This document shows positions 6,191-13,680 of a stretch of DNA of 17,497 bases, piece by piece (positions within the stretch are counted from its first letter, which is position 1; every line of letters begins with the position of its first letter). A model generated the notes under the pieces. It worked only from the letters and a program-made list of their open reading frames with translations, was not told the DNA's origin and ran no database searches. The position numbers and the translations under genes were made by a program. This stretch comes from DAOTUB01 sp034437455 (GTDB lineage: Bacteria > Chloroflexota > Anaerolineae > B4-G1): NCBI GenBank assembly GCA_034437455.1, contig DAOTUB010000200.1:1-17497 (forward strand). The letters run 5' to 3'.

Positions 6191-7210
6191 TCACCAATCT
6201 ACCAATATGGGCAAGGTCACGGTGAACGTGCTGCCCTCCTCCACTTTGCTCTCCACCTCAATGCGCCCGCCGTACCGGTTGACCAGGTCTTGTACGATGG
6301 AAAGGCCCAACCCCGTTCCTACGGCGTTCAGCGCCTTTGCATTGGGAGCGCGATAGAATTCTTCGAACAGGTGCGGCAACGCCTCCTCCGGGACGCCGAT
6401 GCCGGTATCGGCCACCTCGATCTGGATCTCCTCCCCCACCCTGCGCAAGGCGACGGTCACGCTGCCCTCCGAGGGGGTGTACTTGACCGCGTTCCCGATC
6501 AGATTGACAAAGATGCGATCCAGCCCCTCCTCGGTGCCCCAGGCCACCAGTTCCTCGCAGCAAGGTTGGAGCGTGAGGGCGACTCCCTTCTCCTCGGCGC
6601 GGGGCTGAATCAAGAGCACCGCTCGCCCCACCGAAGCGTTGATCGCCACCGCCGTCTCCTCCTCCGCCAGCTCTGAGGCCTTGCCCGCCGCCAGGTCGAG
6701 GAGATCGTTGACCAGGTTCTCCAAAAAGTCGAGGCGATGGCTGATGCGGCTGAATACCTCGTTCTGTTTTTCGGTCAGCTCGCCCGCGTACCCCTTGAGC
6801 ACGCCCCGCATCAGCGATTGGGCGACGGCGACGGGAGAGCGCAATTCGTGGGTGGCGACGTGGATAAAGTGGGACTTGCTCGCCTCCCGGTCCTTCAACG
6901 CCGTCAATGCACGGGTAGCCGCAATAGCTGACGCTCCCAGATCGGCCAACGGCGCCAGCAGGGCAACGGCTTGCTCGTCAAAGCGCCCCGGCTCGACTGC
7001 ATAGACGTGGAGCGCGCCCAGCGAGTTATCCTCGTGCACCAACGGAACGGACAGAGTGGAACGATAATCCTCAGGCGCACGGGACAGACCAGAGGTCGCC
7101 GCCACACTCGCCTGCCCCTCTTTATCTAGCAGGCGGACCGCTGCCGCGTCCGCCTGCACTGTCTGCCTGGCCCCATCGGCCAGACAGTTGAGAACCTGCT
7201 CCAGTTCCAC
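6191..7210 (-). CDS. GAF-domain sensor histidine kinase
   Basis: A 339-aa cytoplasmic kinase with no transmembrane segment. An N-terminal GAF sensor spans about residues 1-105. The HisKA region carries the phospho-acceptor H121 in HVATHELRSPVAV. The ATPase domain has the N box NLIGNAVKYTP (236-246), G1 ADTGIGVP (267-274) and G2 GTGLGLSIV (298-306). It presumably phosphorylates the receiver protein encoded upstream. The reading frame is open to a GTG at 7324 that overlaps the regulator's TAG, but residues from that extension are encoded by a double-hairpin repeat and 7-bp tandem repeats. I prefer GTG 7210, with CGGAG 6 bases upstream, where GAF-like sequence begins. Its place inside the hydrogenase operon suggests redox, H2 or nucleotide sensing, which is inference. 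Confidence 0.88.
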   Translation of the reverse strand: MELEQVLNCLADGARQTVQADAAAVRLLDKEGQASVAATSGLSRAPEDYRSTLSVPLVHEDNSLGALHVYAVEPGRFDEQAVALLAPLADLGASAIAATRALTALKDREASKSHFIHVATHELRSPVAVAQSLMRGVLKGYAGELTEKQNEVFSRISHRLDFLENLVNDLLDLAAGKASELAEEETAVAINASVGRAVLLIQPRAEEKGVALTLQPCCEELVAWGTEEGLDRIFVNLIGNAVKYTPSEGSVTVALRRVGEEIQIEVADTGIGVPEEALPHLFEEFYRAPNAKALNAVGTGLGLSIVQDLVNRYGGRIEVESKVEEGSTFTVTLPILVDW

Positions 7211-7245
7211 TGTATGCTCCGGTTCACTATTAATTGGTGGGACAA

Positions 7246-7301
7246 TGTAGACGAGGTTTCCATACCTCGCAGGACCACGCGATATGGAAATCGCGGCTAC
7301 A
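7246..7301. repeat. Double-hairpin palindromic repeat
   Basis: Outer arms TGTAG (7246-7250) and CTACA (7297-7301) enclose two 6-bp-stem hairpins: CGAGGT with ACCTCG (7252-7269) and CGCGAT with ATCGCG (7278-7295). The loops TTCCAT (7258-7263) and ATGGAA (7284-7289) are exact reverse complements, so the whole can also fold as one long imperfect hairpin. It lies between the response regulator and kinase genes and resembles dispersed intergenic repeats. No coding role is supported. Confidence 0.7.
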
Positions 7302-7336
7302 ACTGACCACTGACCACTAACCACTAACCACTGATC
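7302..7336. repeat. 7-bp tandem repeat, five copies
   Basis: Five consecutive heptamers follow the pattern ACTRAYC: two ACTGACC, two ACTAACC and one ACTGATC. The last copies encode the C-terminal codons and stop of the response regulator on the minus strand. Array length could vary by slippage and would change the spacing between the two-component genes. Confidence 0.75.
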
Positions 7337-7719
7337 AGCGCCCCCACTTTTTCCAGCAATTCGTCGGGGTCAATCGGCTTGTCCACGAAATCATCCACCG
7401 GCAGATAGGCCTCGTCGGGGCCAAAGCGCAGAGAAGTTGTGGTGTGAATGGCCGTCAGCATCAAGATAGGAATATCCCGGTAAGCGGCGTACTCCGAGTC
7501 CGGCCCAGGGTTGCGCAATTGGAGCGAGACCTGGAAGCCCGCCGTGGTCGTCTCCATCATCACGTCGAGGATGATCAGGTCAGGCTCGATCTCTTTTACC
7601 TTTTGCAGCCCTTCCTCGCCAGTAGAAGCGGTGAACAACTCGTAATCATTCGCCTCCAGCGGCATGCGCAACGCCGCTACCATATCGGGATCGTCCTCAA
7701 TCACCAGAATCTTGGGCAT
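7324..7719 (-). CDS. Receiver-only response regulator
   Basis: A 131-aa CheY-like receiver domain with no output domain. The acidic pair D9/D10 (VIEDDPD), phospho-acceptor D52 (IILDVMM), T89 and K114 (DFVDKPIDP) are all present. An insertion before the T89 strand (NPGPDSEYAAYRD) and the LRFGPDEAYLPVDDF segment resemble receivers often found next to hydrogenase genes. ATG 7719 has AGGAG 6 bases upstream and starts inside the end of the protease gene, so the two overlap by 23 bases and are co-transcribed. The histidine kinase follows downstream. With no DNA-binding domain it may act through protein contacts, possibly on the CBS-ATPase or DRTGG proteins of the same cluster. Confidence 0.92.
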   Translation of the reverse strand: MPKILVIEDDPDMVAALRMPLEANDYELFTASTGEEGLQKVKEIEPDLIILDVMMETTTAGFQVSLQLRNPGPDSEYAAYRDIPILMLTAIHTTTSLRFGPDEAYLPVDDFVDKPIDPDELLEKVGALISG

Positions 7720-8239
7720 AGTGTTCTCCTTCGGGCAATTGCCCGGGCAATTGCCCCATTATCTCTACAAGTATCGCGTCGGTCAAGGCCGGAAGCGCGG
7801 CTTCTACGGACTGGCTCAACCCCTCTCCCCAACCGATCTTGGCCGGCTGGACGCCAAAGATGACCAGATCCGGCAAGGTCTGTCCCAACGCATTGGCCAA
7901 CGACAGCGTCTCGCTCAAACCAGCTTGGTGGAGAGAAACGTGATCCGCCGCCTGGACTAGCCGAGCCTGCTCTGGAGTGAAGCGAACGAACTGGCCCGGC
8001 TCGCGTCCCACGTCGGCTGCGTCTACGATCACGGCCCGCTGCCAGCCCTCCAACACGTGCAGCAGAGCCAGTCCTCCGGTTCCTCCATCGAGGGCTGTCA
8101 CTCCCTCCGGCAATCCACGGCGAGTGAGCTCTTCCACCAGCCGCGGGCCAACCCCGTCGTCGCCGCGCAGGGGGTTGCCCAGACCGATAACGACTAATTG
8201 CTCATCGCTGCTGGCTCGCCGATTCGCCGATTCGCTCAC
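7697..8239 (-). CDS. [NiFe] hydrogenase maturation endopeptidase (HyaD/HycI family)
   Basis: A 180-aa protease that removes the C-terminal tail of the hydrogenase large subunit after nickel insertion. The nickel-sensing residues are recognisable: the glycine-rich GLGNPLRGDDGVG at 19-31 (acidic D28), the IVDAADVG strand at 71-78, and H104 in VSLHQAG. GTG 8239 is chosen because it overlaps the large-subunit TGA as GTGA; the frame is open to 8281 inside the large-subunit gene. The last 20 residues include GQLPGQLP, encoded by two tandem 12-bp palindromes, and overlap the response-regulator start. This tail looks like read-through into former spacer. Its substrate is almost certainly the adjacent HydA. 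Confidence 0.92.
   Translation of the reverse strand: MSESANRRASSDEQLVVIGLGNPLRGDDGVGPRLVEELTRRGLPEGVTALDGGTGGLALLHVLEGWQRAVIVDAADVGREPGQFVRFTPEQARLVQAADHVSLHQAGLSETLSLANALGQTLPDLVIFGVQPAKIGWGEGLSQSVEAALPALTDAILVEIMGQLPGQLPEGEHYAQDSGD
7733..7756. repeat. Tandem 12-bp palindrome, two copies
   Basis: Two adjacent perfect copies of the palindrome GGGCAATTGCCC occupy 7733-7744 and 7745-7756. They encode GQLPGQLP near the protease C-terminus and end 13 bases upstream of the response-regulator ATG, just before its Shine-Dalgarno. They could be a duplicated operator or a small dispersed repeat. Confidence 0.7.
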
Positions 8240-9525
8240 ACAAACTCTACCGTCAAAAAATGAGCCGAGCAGGAGATGCAAGGATCGTACGCCCGCACCA
8301 GCATCTCCAGCGTGAGTCGTATCTCATCCTGCGGTTTGTCCAGAACCTGAGGCAGCAGCGCCTTCATGTCATGATTCAGATTCGCCATGTTCTGGTTGGT
8401 GGGAATGATGCAGTTCGCCTCGGTGCAGTTGCCGTCGTCGTCATAGACATAGTTGTGGAAGAGGATGCCTCGCGGCACGTCGCACGAACCGACTCCCTCC
8501 CCACCCTTCACGTCCACCACCGGCGGCTCTTCGGGCTGGATGCCCCGCGTGAGCAGATCGTCCATAATCTCGATGCTGTCCTCGATGCAGTGCACCATCT
8601 CCACGACCTGCGCCCCGCTGTTGAGGAAGGTGTTGTAGCAGATTGGCTTCATTCCCAGCTTGGCCGCCGCCTCCTTGGCCTTGGGATGTAACTGGTCATA
8701 GTTGTTGTTGAACCGCGCCAGCGCGCCTACCATGTACGACTCGCGATTGTGATGGGTCCACTTGGCCGTCGAGAAGGGCACGCACTCCTCGTTCGTCACC
8801 TTCCGGTACTCCTCGATGGGGTAGGTGAAGCCATCGGTCGTGACGATGGTGCCGTCAATGAACGCATACTCGTCGTCCTTCTTGAGCGAGACGTATTCCG
8901 TCTCCCGCTCGAAATCGGGCCAGGGCAGTGTGGCGAACAGCGCCACCGTCTCGTCCATATCGGCGCGGGCCTCGATAAACCGGTCGCGCATATCGCGCAG
9001 CTCCTGCTCCGTGGGAAGGTGGGTAAAGCCGCCGACAGCCATCGCGATGGGATGGGTGTGACGACCGGCGACCATGGCGCAGACGTCGCCCGAAAGTTTT
9101 TTGATCCGCAGCGCCCGCAGCACCACGTCCCGGTGAGTGTCCACCAGGGGAATGACCGAGCCGACGCCGAAAAAGTCCGGCGCGACCAGGTAGTAGGTGT
9201 GCAACACGTGGCTGTCTATGATCTCGCCGTGAAAGAGCAGCTTGCGCAAGAGCACCGTCTGCTCTGAGGGTTCCACGCCCAGCGCCTTTTCGGTGGCGCG
9301 CAGGCTGGTCGTGGCGTGCCCCACGCTGCAGATGCCGCAGATGCGGCTGGTGATGTGGCTGAGTTCGTGATAGGGCCGCCCACGCACGAACGCTTCAAAG
9401 AAACGCGGCGCCTCGACGACCTCGAACTGGCACGTTTTGATCTCACCATTCTTGACGTCCACGACGATGTTACCGTGCCCTTCTACGCGGGTCACGTGGT
9501 GTACATCAATTTTCATTGTGGTCAT
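8236..9525 (-). CDS. hydA: [NiFe] hydrogenase group 3 large (alpha) subunit
   Basis: The 429-aa catalytic subunit of a cytoplasmic bidirectional hydrogenase. The proximal ligand motif RICGICSVGH has C63 and C66; the distal motif DPCISCSAH has C416 and C419. All four cysteines that hold the Ni-Fe(CN)2CO centre are present. The precursor ends seven residues after H422 (FLTVEFV), the tail removed by the protease encoded next. ATG 9525 is chosen because GAGGAG lies upstream; an in-frame GTG at 9531 overlaps the hydD stop. The order hydB-hydG-hydD-hydA matches the archaeal and bacterial NADP-linked sulfhydrogenases, supporting group 3b. Group 3c/3d assignment is less likely because HydB/HydG partners are present and MvhD or HoxFU are absent. 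Confidence 0.96.
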   Translation of the reverse strand: MTTMKIDVHHVTRVEGHGNIVVDVKNGEIKTCQFEVVEAPRFFEAFVRGRPYHELSHITSRICGICSVGHATTSLRATEKALGVEPSEQTVLLRKLLFHGEIIDSHVLHTYYLVAPDFFGVGSVIPLVDTHRDVVLRALRIKKLSGDVCAMVAGRHTHPIAMAVGGFTHLPTEQELRDMRDRFIEARADMDETVALFATLPWPDFERETEYVSLKKDDEYAFIDGTIVTTDGFTYPIEEYRKVTNEECVPFSTAKWTHHNRESYMVGALARFNNNYDQLHPKAKEAAAKLGMKPICYNTFLNSGAQVVEMVHCIEDSIEIMDDLLTRGIQPEEPPVVDVKGGEGVGSCDVPRGILFHNYVYDDDGNCTEANCIIPTNQNMANLNHDMKALLPQVLDKPQDEIRLTLEMLVRAYDPCISCSAHFLTVEFV

Positions 9526-9527
9526 TT

Positions 9528-10322
9528 TCACTTCTCCTCAGCCATTTGCTCTTGTACTCGATACGTATTGAACATCGTAAAGCGCGACATCATCTCCTCT
9601 ACCGTCAAGCCCGCTTCCGTCAGCACGTCTTTCATCGCATTCTCGTTGGGATGGGGGATCATGCCCCGACAACCCTCGCAGCCATCGCCGTAGGTGGGAC
9701 AGATAGCGCCACAGCCGGCCCTCGTGATCGGTCCCAGGCAGGGCTTGCCCTCGAGCAACAGGCAGACGTTCTCCTTCAGCTTGCACTCGACGCAGACGGG
9801 ATAGTCGGGAATGGGCGGCTTTTTGCCCAAAAGCACCGCCTTGACCACGCTGATGAACTCCTCCCGGTCAATAGGGCAGCCAGGGATGGCGGCGTCCACC
9901 TCGATCACGGCGTCAATCGGACGAGCCGCATACGTTTCATACCAATCCGCCTTGTCCCCATAGACCCAGCGGCGCACGTCCTCCAGCGGGTGCAGGTTCT
10001 TGAGGGCATTGACGCACGCCGTGTGAGCGCAGGCTCCCAACGCGACGACGATATCGGCCTGCGCGCGGATCTTTATCAGCCGCTCCTCGTCGGACGGACG
10101 AGTGCAGGAACCTTCGATGAAGGCGATCTGGTAATCCTCGCCCCCCCCTTCATCCCCCCCATTGGGAGGGAGAGAGGGGGGGGTCATCGCCTCGCGGAAC
10201 TGGACGATCTCGACCGCATCGAGCAGATCCACGTGCGTCTGAAGGGAGTCAATGACCGTCAGTTGGCATCCCTCACAGGATGCAAAATCAAAGAAAGCCA
10301 CCTTAGGTTTGCTAGTTGTCAT
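9528..10322 (-). CDS. hydD: [NiFe] hydrogenase group 3 small (delta) subunit
   Basis: The 264-aa small subunit carries electrons from the NiFe site through iron-sulfur clusters. Proximal-cluster cysteines include C16 and C19 (SCEGCQLT), with C98 in GACAH and C149 in IPGCP. Further cysteines (C177, C180, C187, C195, C204, C208, C215, C218) can bind two additional [4Fe-4S] clusters. There is no Tat signal, so it is cytoplasmic. ATG 10322 follows the hydG stop by one base and has GAGGAGG upstream; an upstream ATG at 10358 lies in hydG. Residues about 46-62 (TPPSLPPNGGDEGGG) are low-complexity and encoded by a C/G palindrome, an in-frame insertion relative to the smooth fold expected there. It is the partner of HydA downstream. 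Confidence 0.95.
   Translation of the reverse strand: MTTSKPKVAFFDFASCEGCQLTVIDSLQTHVDLLDAVEIVQFREAMTPPSLPPNGGDEGGGEDYQIAFIEGSCTRPSDEERLIKIRAQADIVVALGACAHTACVNALKNLHPLEDVRRWVYGDKADWYETYAARPIDAVIEVDAAIPGCPIDREEFISVVKAVLLGKKPPIPDYPVCVECKLKENVCLLLEGKPCLGPITRAGCGAICPTYGDGCEGCRGMIPHPNENAMKDVLTEAGLTVEEMMSRFTMFNTYRVQEQMAEEK
10141..10183. repeat. C/G palindromic insertion inside hydD
   Basis: The segment begins with eight C (10141-10148) and ends with eight G (10176-10183). The interior has a second C7 tract (10154-10160) facing GGGAGGG (10164-10170), giving a strong near-perfect hairpin. It lies in frame within the small-subunit gene and encodes a Pro/Gly-rich loop. The neighbouring coding sequence has normal codon use, so this looks like a small repeat tolerated in a surface loop. 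Confidence 0.65.
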
Positions 10323-10323
10323 G

Positions 10324-11148
10324 TTACAGCGCCTCCTCAACACCCTTGATCTGGGCATAGGTGAAAACGGGGCCGTCCTGGCAGCAGTAGAGATTGTTAA
10401 TCTGGCAGTGCCCGCACTTGCCCACCCCGCACTTCATCCGCCGCTCCAGGGAGAGATAAATCTGTGTCTCTGGGATCCCCTTGCCCAGCAACTCCATCAA
10501 CACGAAGCGATACATAATGGGCGGACCGCAGGTGACGGCGACCGTGTTACGCGGGTTGATGCTGACGTCGGGGAATAGAGTGGTGATCACGCCCACGTGT
10601 CCATCCCACGTCTCGTCCCCCCGGTCCACGGTGATGCGACATTCGACGTCGTCGCGGGCAACCCACTCGTCCAGCTCCTCGCAGAAGAGCACTTCCTCCG
10701 GCCGCTTCGCCCCGTAGAGAATGATCACTCGTCCAAAGGAGCCGCGCTCGTCGAGCACCTGCTGGATCAGCGACCGCAGTGGGGGTAGTCCCATCCCGCC
10801 CGGCGCAAAGAGCAAGTCCTTGCCCCGCATCTTTTCGACGGGAAAGCCATGCCCAAAAGGCCCACGGATGCCCAACGAGGCCCCCGGCTCCATCCTGTGC
10901 ATCGCGTTGGTCACGTCGCCCACGCGTCGCACGCAGATCTCGAAGGAACCATTCGAGCGACTGGGTGAGGAGGCGACGCCAAAGGGAGCCTCGCCCACAC
11001 CCAGCACCGAGGCCTCCACGAATTGTCCGGGGGAGTGACCTAAACTGCGTCCGTCTGGCAACTCAATCGTGAACACTTTTTCCAACGGCCCGGTCTCCCT
11101 GACAGCGACCATACGAGCCATCTCTGGGGTATAGATAGTTGTCATCAT
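10324..11148 (-). CDS. hydG: Hydrogenase gamma subunit, FAD/NAD(P)-binding
   Basis: A 274-aa flavoprotein that exchanges electrons between NAD(P)H and the hydrogenase. The FAD barrel covers about residues 1-105 with APFGVASSP at 54-62. The nucleotide-binding stretch FAPGGMGLPPLR is at 114-125 and CGPP at 207-210. The C-terminal [2Fe-2S] motif uses C240, C245, C248 and C255 or C256. The frame is open up to 11325, but MMTTIYTPEM at ATG 11148 (or 11145) with GGGGGA about 5 bases upstream matches the family start. hydB ends 10 bases upstream and hydD begins one base downstream. It is homologous to the second copy at 1946-2779. NADP versus NAD preference cannot be read reliably. Confidence 0.94.
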   Translation of the reverse strand: MMTTIYTPEMARMVAVRETGPLEKVFTIELPDGRSLGHSPGQFVEASVLGVGEAPFGVASSPSRSNGSFEICVRRVGDVTNAMHRMEPGASLGIRGPFGHGFPVEKMRGKDLLFAPGGMGLPPLRSLIQQVLDERGSFGRVIILYGAKRPEEVLFCEELDEWVARDDVECRITVDRGDETWDGHVGVITTLFPDVSINPRNTVAVTCGPPIMYRFVLMELLGKGIPETQIYLSLERRMKCGVGKCGHCQINNLYCCQDGPVFTYAQIKGVEEAL

Positions 11149-11158
11149 GACTTTCCCC

Positions 11159-12208
11159 CTATGCCGCTCTGTGGATAGCGTTGAAACCATCCACGATGCT
11201 GATCTCGGCCACGCAGGTGCGCACGCACCGACCACATCCCACGCAGCCCAACTCGCCAAACTTTTCGTAGAGGTACTTGCCCTTGCGCATAAAGCGATGT
11301 CGCTGGCGGGCCGAGCGGGCCTCACGAAAGTTCTCGCCGGCGGCCACGCTGGCGAACTGATCCAACTGGCAGGAGTCCCAGCGGCGCCGTCGTTCCCCCT
11401 CGGTTAGGGCCAGGTTCACCTCGTCAAAGACGTTGAAGCAATAGCAGGTGGGGCAGACGTTGGTGCAAGAGCCGCAGGCCAGGCACCGCTCCCCCAGTTC
11501 ATCCCACAAGGGATGGTCGTAGGCCGTGCTCAATAACGCGGGCAACTCGGCCGCGTCAAAGTTCAGACGGTACGTAAAGCGCGGCCACTTGGCGCCGAGC
11601 ACTTCGTTGAGGCGGCGGACGTCGGCCTCTGTAGCCTCGCTCGTCGTCCCGTAGCGGGCGAGAAGTTGTTCCCCCTTCTCGGTCGCCACGTCCACCGCGT
11701 AAGCCGGCCCCAAGTCGGTCAGGTGCAGATCGTACCCCTCGTCCGCCGTCAGGGTCCCCATGCTCTTGCAGAAGGAGTGCTCATCGCAAGGCTCCAAACA
11801 CTCCAGACTGACGATGGTGGTCTGCTTCCGCCGCTCCAGGTAGTGAGCGTCGGCATAGTCCTGAGAAAACGCCTTGTCCAGCAACGCGATGGCGTGCAGG
11901 TCGCACGTATGCACGCCAAACAGCACCGTCGGTTCCGCCTCCACGACCGGCTCCACCTGCCCCCCGGACTGCGCCTCCATGGTAAAGCTAACCAGTCGCT
12001 CTTCCGGGGGTTGAAACACTTTTTTAGGCGGCAAGATCGTCGTATCATAATCAAGGCGCAGTTGAGCCGGATCGGTGATCGGGCCAAAGGCGAACGCGGA
12101 TCCTTTTGCCTTCGGCCCAACGACGACGCCCCCTTGGGACGCATAGTCGGCTATCAGCGCATTGATCAGCGGAGCCACAGCCCCTTTATCCAGAATTCTT
12201 AGGCTCAT
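11159..12208 (-). CDS. hydB: Hydrogenase beta subunit, 4Fe-4S dicluster protein
   Basis: A 349-aa iron-sulfur subunit of the group 3b-type hydrogenase, linking the small subunit and the flavoprotein. It contains FGVHTCDLHAIALLD at 97-111 (the family PCD-type segment) and cysteines at 137, 141 and 147. The first cluster region (C242, C245, C248, C252, C255, C257) lies in CLACGSCTNVCPTCYC and the second (C322, C325, C328, C332) in CVGCGRCVRTC. ATG 12208 has AAGGAG 7 bases upstream. The product resembles sulfhydrogenase beta and the anaerobic sulfite reductase A family, but gene order identifies it as HydB. It begins the structural block of the operon, 28 bases after the CBS-ATPase gene. Confidence 0.94.
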   Translation of the reverse strand: MSLRILDKGAVAPLINALIADYASQGGVVVGPKAKGSAFAFGPITDPAQLRLDYDTTILPPKKVFQPPEERLVSFTMEAQSGGQVEPVVEAEPTVLFGVHTCDLHAIALLDKAFSQDYADAHYLERRKQTTIVSLECLEPCDEHSFCKSMGTLTADEGYDLHLTDLGPAYAVDVATEKGEQLLARYGTTSEATEADVRRLNEVLGAKWPRFTYRLNFDAAELPALLSTAYDHPLWDELGERCLACGSCTNVCPTCYCFNVFDEVNLALTEGERRRRWDSCQLDQFASVAAGENFREARSARQRHRFMRKGKYLYEKFGELGCVGCGRCVRTCVAEISIVDGFNAIHRAA

Positions 12209-12236
12209 ATTTAATCTCCTTGCGATATTGTACCAT

Positions 12237-13160
12237 CTACTTCTCGTCGAGATCGATAATAATCTCCAGGTGGGTTCCCACGCCCACCGTAGACTCGAGT
12301 TTCATCTCGTCGGCGCAAGCCTGGATGTTCGGCAGACCCATGCCGGCGCCAAACCCCATCTCTCGCACCCACTCAGGAGCGGTGGAAAAGCCCGGCTGCA
12401 TCGCCTGCTCCACATCTGGGATACCAATCCCTTTGTCCAGAATCTCGATCTTGATCCGGTCGGGGCGCACGTCGGCGACGATCTCGCCCCCGTCGGTAAA
12501 GATCACGACGTTCATCTCCGCTTCGTAGGTGGCGACGGTCACGCGGCGGATCACCCGGGGATCGATGCCCAGACGGCTCAGAGTTCGCTTCAGGCCGCTG
12601 GACGCCTCTCCAGCGCGGGAGAAATCCCGGGCCGCCACGCGATACCCAAAGACGAGGCCAATGTCGTCGGCGATAATGTCCTCAAAGATGTGGCTGGCGC
12701 GATAGCGGTGAATCTCCTCCGCGTGATACTCCACCTCCAGTCGCTTGAGCATCGCCCGGACAATGTCGCCCTCGGTGATGATGCCGATCAGTTCCCGATC
12801 GCGGTTGACGACCGGGAAACGACCAAAGCGGAGTTCGCTGAACTTGCTCACGGCATGCACGAGAGGCTCGTCGGCGTAAATAGTTACGGGATCAGAGACC
12901 ATCTTTTCACCCACTGTAGCATCCATCTCACCCGCCGCCAGCGCCTTGATCAGATCCTCGATGCTGATGACGCCGATCATCTGTCCCTCCTCGACCACCG
13001 GCGTCCCAGAGATGCGATTGGCGCGCAATACTTCCCTGAACTCGGCCATCGTTAAAGAAGGAGAGACCGTGACGATGTTCTCGGCCATGGCCTGCTCGAC
13101 CTTGAGTTCGTAGGCCAGTTCCTGAAGTTTGGTGATCTCTTTCGTTCTCTCTTTTTCCAC
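12237..13160 (-). CDS. CBS-pair protein with RsbW-type ATPase domain
   Basis: A 307-aa soluble signalling protein. Two CBS units at about residues 22-78 and 84-140 should form a Bateman module that binds adenine nucleotides. The C-terminal GHKL ATPase domain (about 165-305) has the N box around E213 and N217 (ATYEAEMNVV), the G1 box LDKGIGIP at 241-248 and the G2 box GFGAGMGLPNI at 269-279. No HisKA domain is present, so it resembles an anti-sigma-factor Ser/Thr kinase rather than a sensor histidine kinase. GTG 13160 is used as start, with AGGGAAG 6 bases upstream. The gene lies between the DRTGG protein and hydB. Similar genes accompany NAD-linked [FeFe] hydrogenases in anaerobes, suggesting energy-charge control of hydrogenase activity or expression. 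Confidence 0.88.
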   Translation of the reverse strand: MEKERTKEITKLQELAYELKVEQAMAENIVTVSPSLTMAEFREVLRANRISGTPVVEEGQMIGVISIEDLIKALAAGEMDATVGEKMVSDPVTIYADEPLVHAVSKFSELRFGRFPVVNRDRELIGIITEGDIVRAMLKRLEVEYHAEEIHRYRASHIFEDIIADDIGLVFGYRVAARDFSRAGEASSGLKRTLSRLGIDPRVIRRVTVATYEAEMNVVIFTDGGEIVADVRPDRIKIEILDKGIGIPDVEQAMQPGFSTAPEWVREMGFGAGMGLPNIQACADEMKLESTVGVGTHLEIIIDLDEK

Positions 13161-13203
13161 CGGATACTTCCCTAAAGTTATGCCCGTTCGTGAATCTACC
13201 GAC

Positions 13204-13599
13204 TCACTCTATGTTGTCGAAAGCCTCACGCCATCGGCGCAAGGTGAGTTCGAAAAGGCCACAACTGGGCAATCCGGCTGCGAAAATCCGGCCGCACGTC
13301 TCGAACATGGTGTACTTGGAAGCCAGCAAGGGAATGCCCTTCTCTTCAGCCAGGGCAATTGTCTCCGGCGGCGGGATCTTGCCGCGCACAAAGACGATCG
13401 CTTTGATATCGGCCATCTCGGCTGTGCGCACGACCTGGGGATTGGTCAACCCAGACATCAACAAGGTGCCCTCGTGGGTAAAGGCCAGCACGTCGCTCAT
13501 CAGATCGGAGCCACAGCCCATTTTTACTTCCTGGTCCAGGTCCACATTCTTGGAGACCACTTTTCCTTCAACAGCCTCTAATACTTTGCGTAATTTCAT
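13204..13599 (-). CDS. DRTGG-domain-type protein
   Basis: A 131-aa protein resembling the DRTGG domain found alone in hydrogenase clusters and fused to phosphotransacetylases or CBS proteins elsewhere. It has the segment KMGCGSDLMSDVLAF at 27-41, then GTLLMSGLTNPQVVRTAEM and the C-terminal IPLLASKYTMFETCGRIF. The literal DRTGG motif is absent, as is common. ATG 13599 has AGGAGG 5 bases upstream and lies about 47 bases after the predicted transcription start. The molecular function is unknown; pairing with the CBS-ATPase suggests a signalling role in controlling the hydrogenase. Confidence 0.85.
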   Translation of the reverse strand: MKLRKVLEAVEGKVVSKNVDLDQEVKMGCGSDLMSDVLAFTHEGTLLMSGLTNPQVVRTAEMADIKAIVFVRGKIPPPETIALAEEKGIPLLASKYTMFETCGRIFAAGLPSCGLFELTLRRWREAFDNIE

Positions 13600-13652
13600 T
13601 CATTCCTCCTGTCAGGTAGGATATATCATCAGCTCCACCTGCCCGCTGCTAA

Positions 13653-13680
13653 AGTATAGCATATCACCACGACGATGCAA
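13653..13680 (-). promoter_or_regulatory. Internal extended -10 promoter before the DRTGG-hyd block
   Basis: On the minus strand TTGCAT (13680-13675) and TATACT (13658-13653) are separated by 16 bp, with TGC directly before the -10. A start near 13646 would give a leader of about 47 bases to the DRTGG gene. It would let the hydrogenase block be transcribed independently of hyp and hdr genes upstream. Confidence 0.55.

Noticed and set aside
7211..7324. N-terminal extension of the histidine kinase from GTG 7324
   Set aside because: The extra residues are encoded by repeats and lack GAF similarity; kept as an alternative start only.
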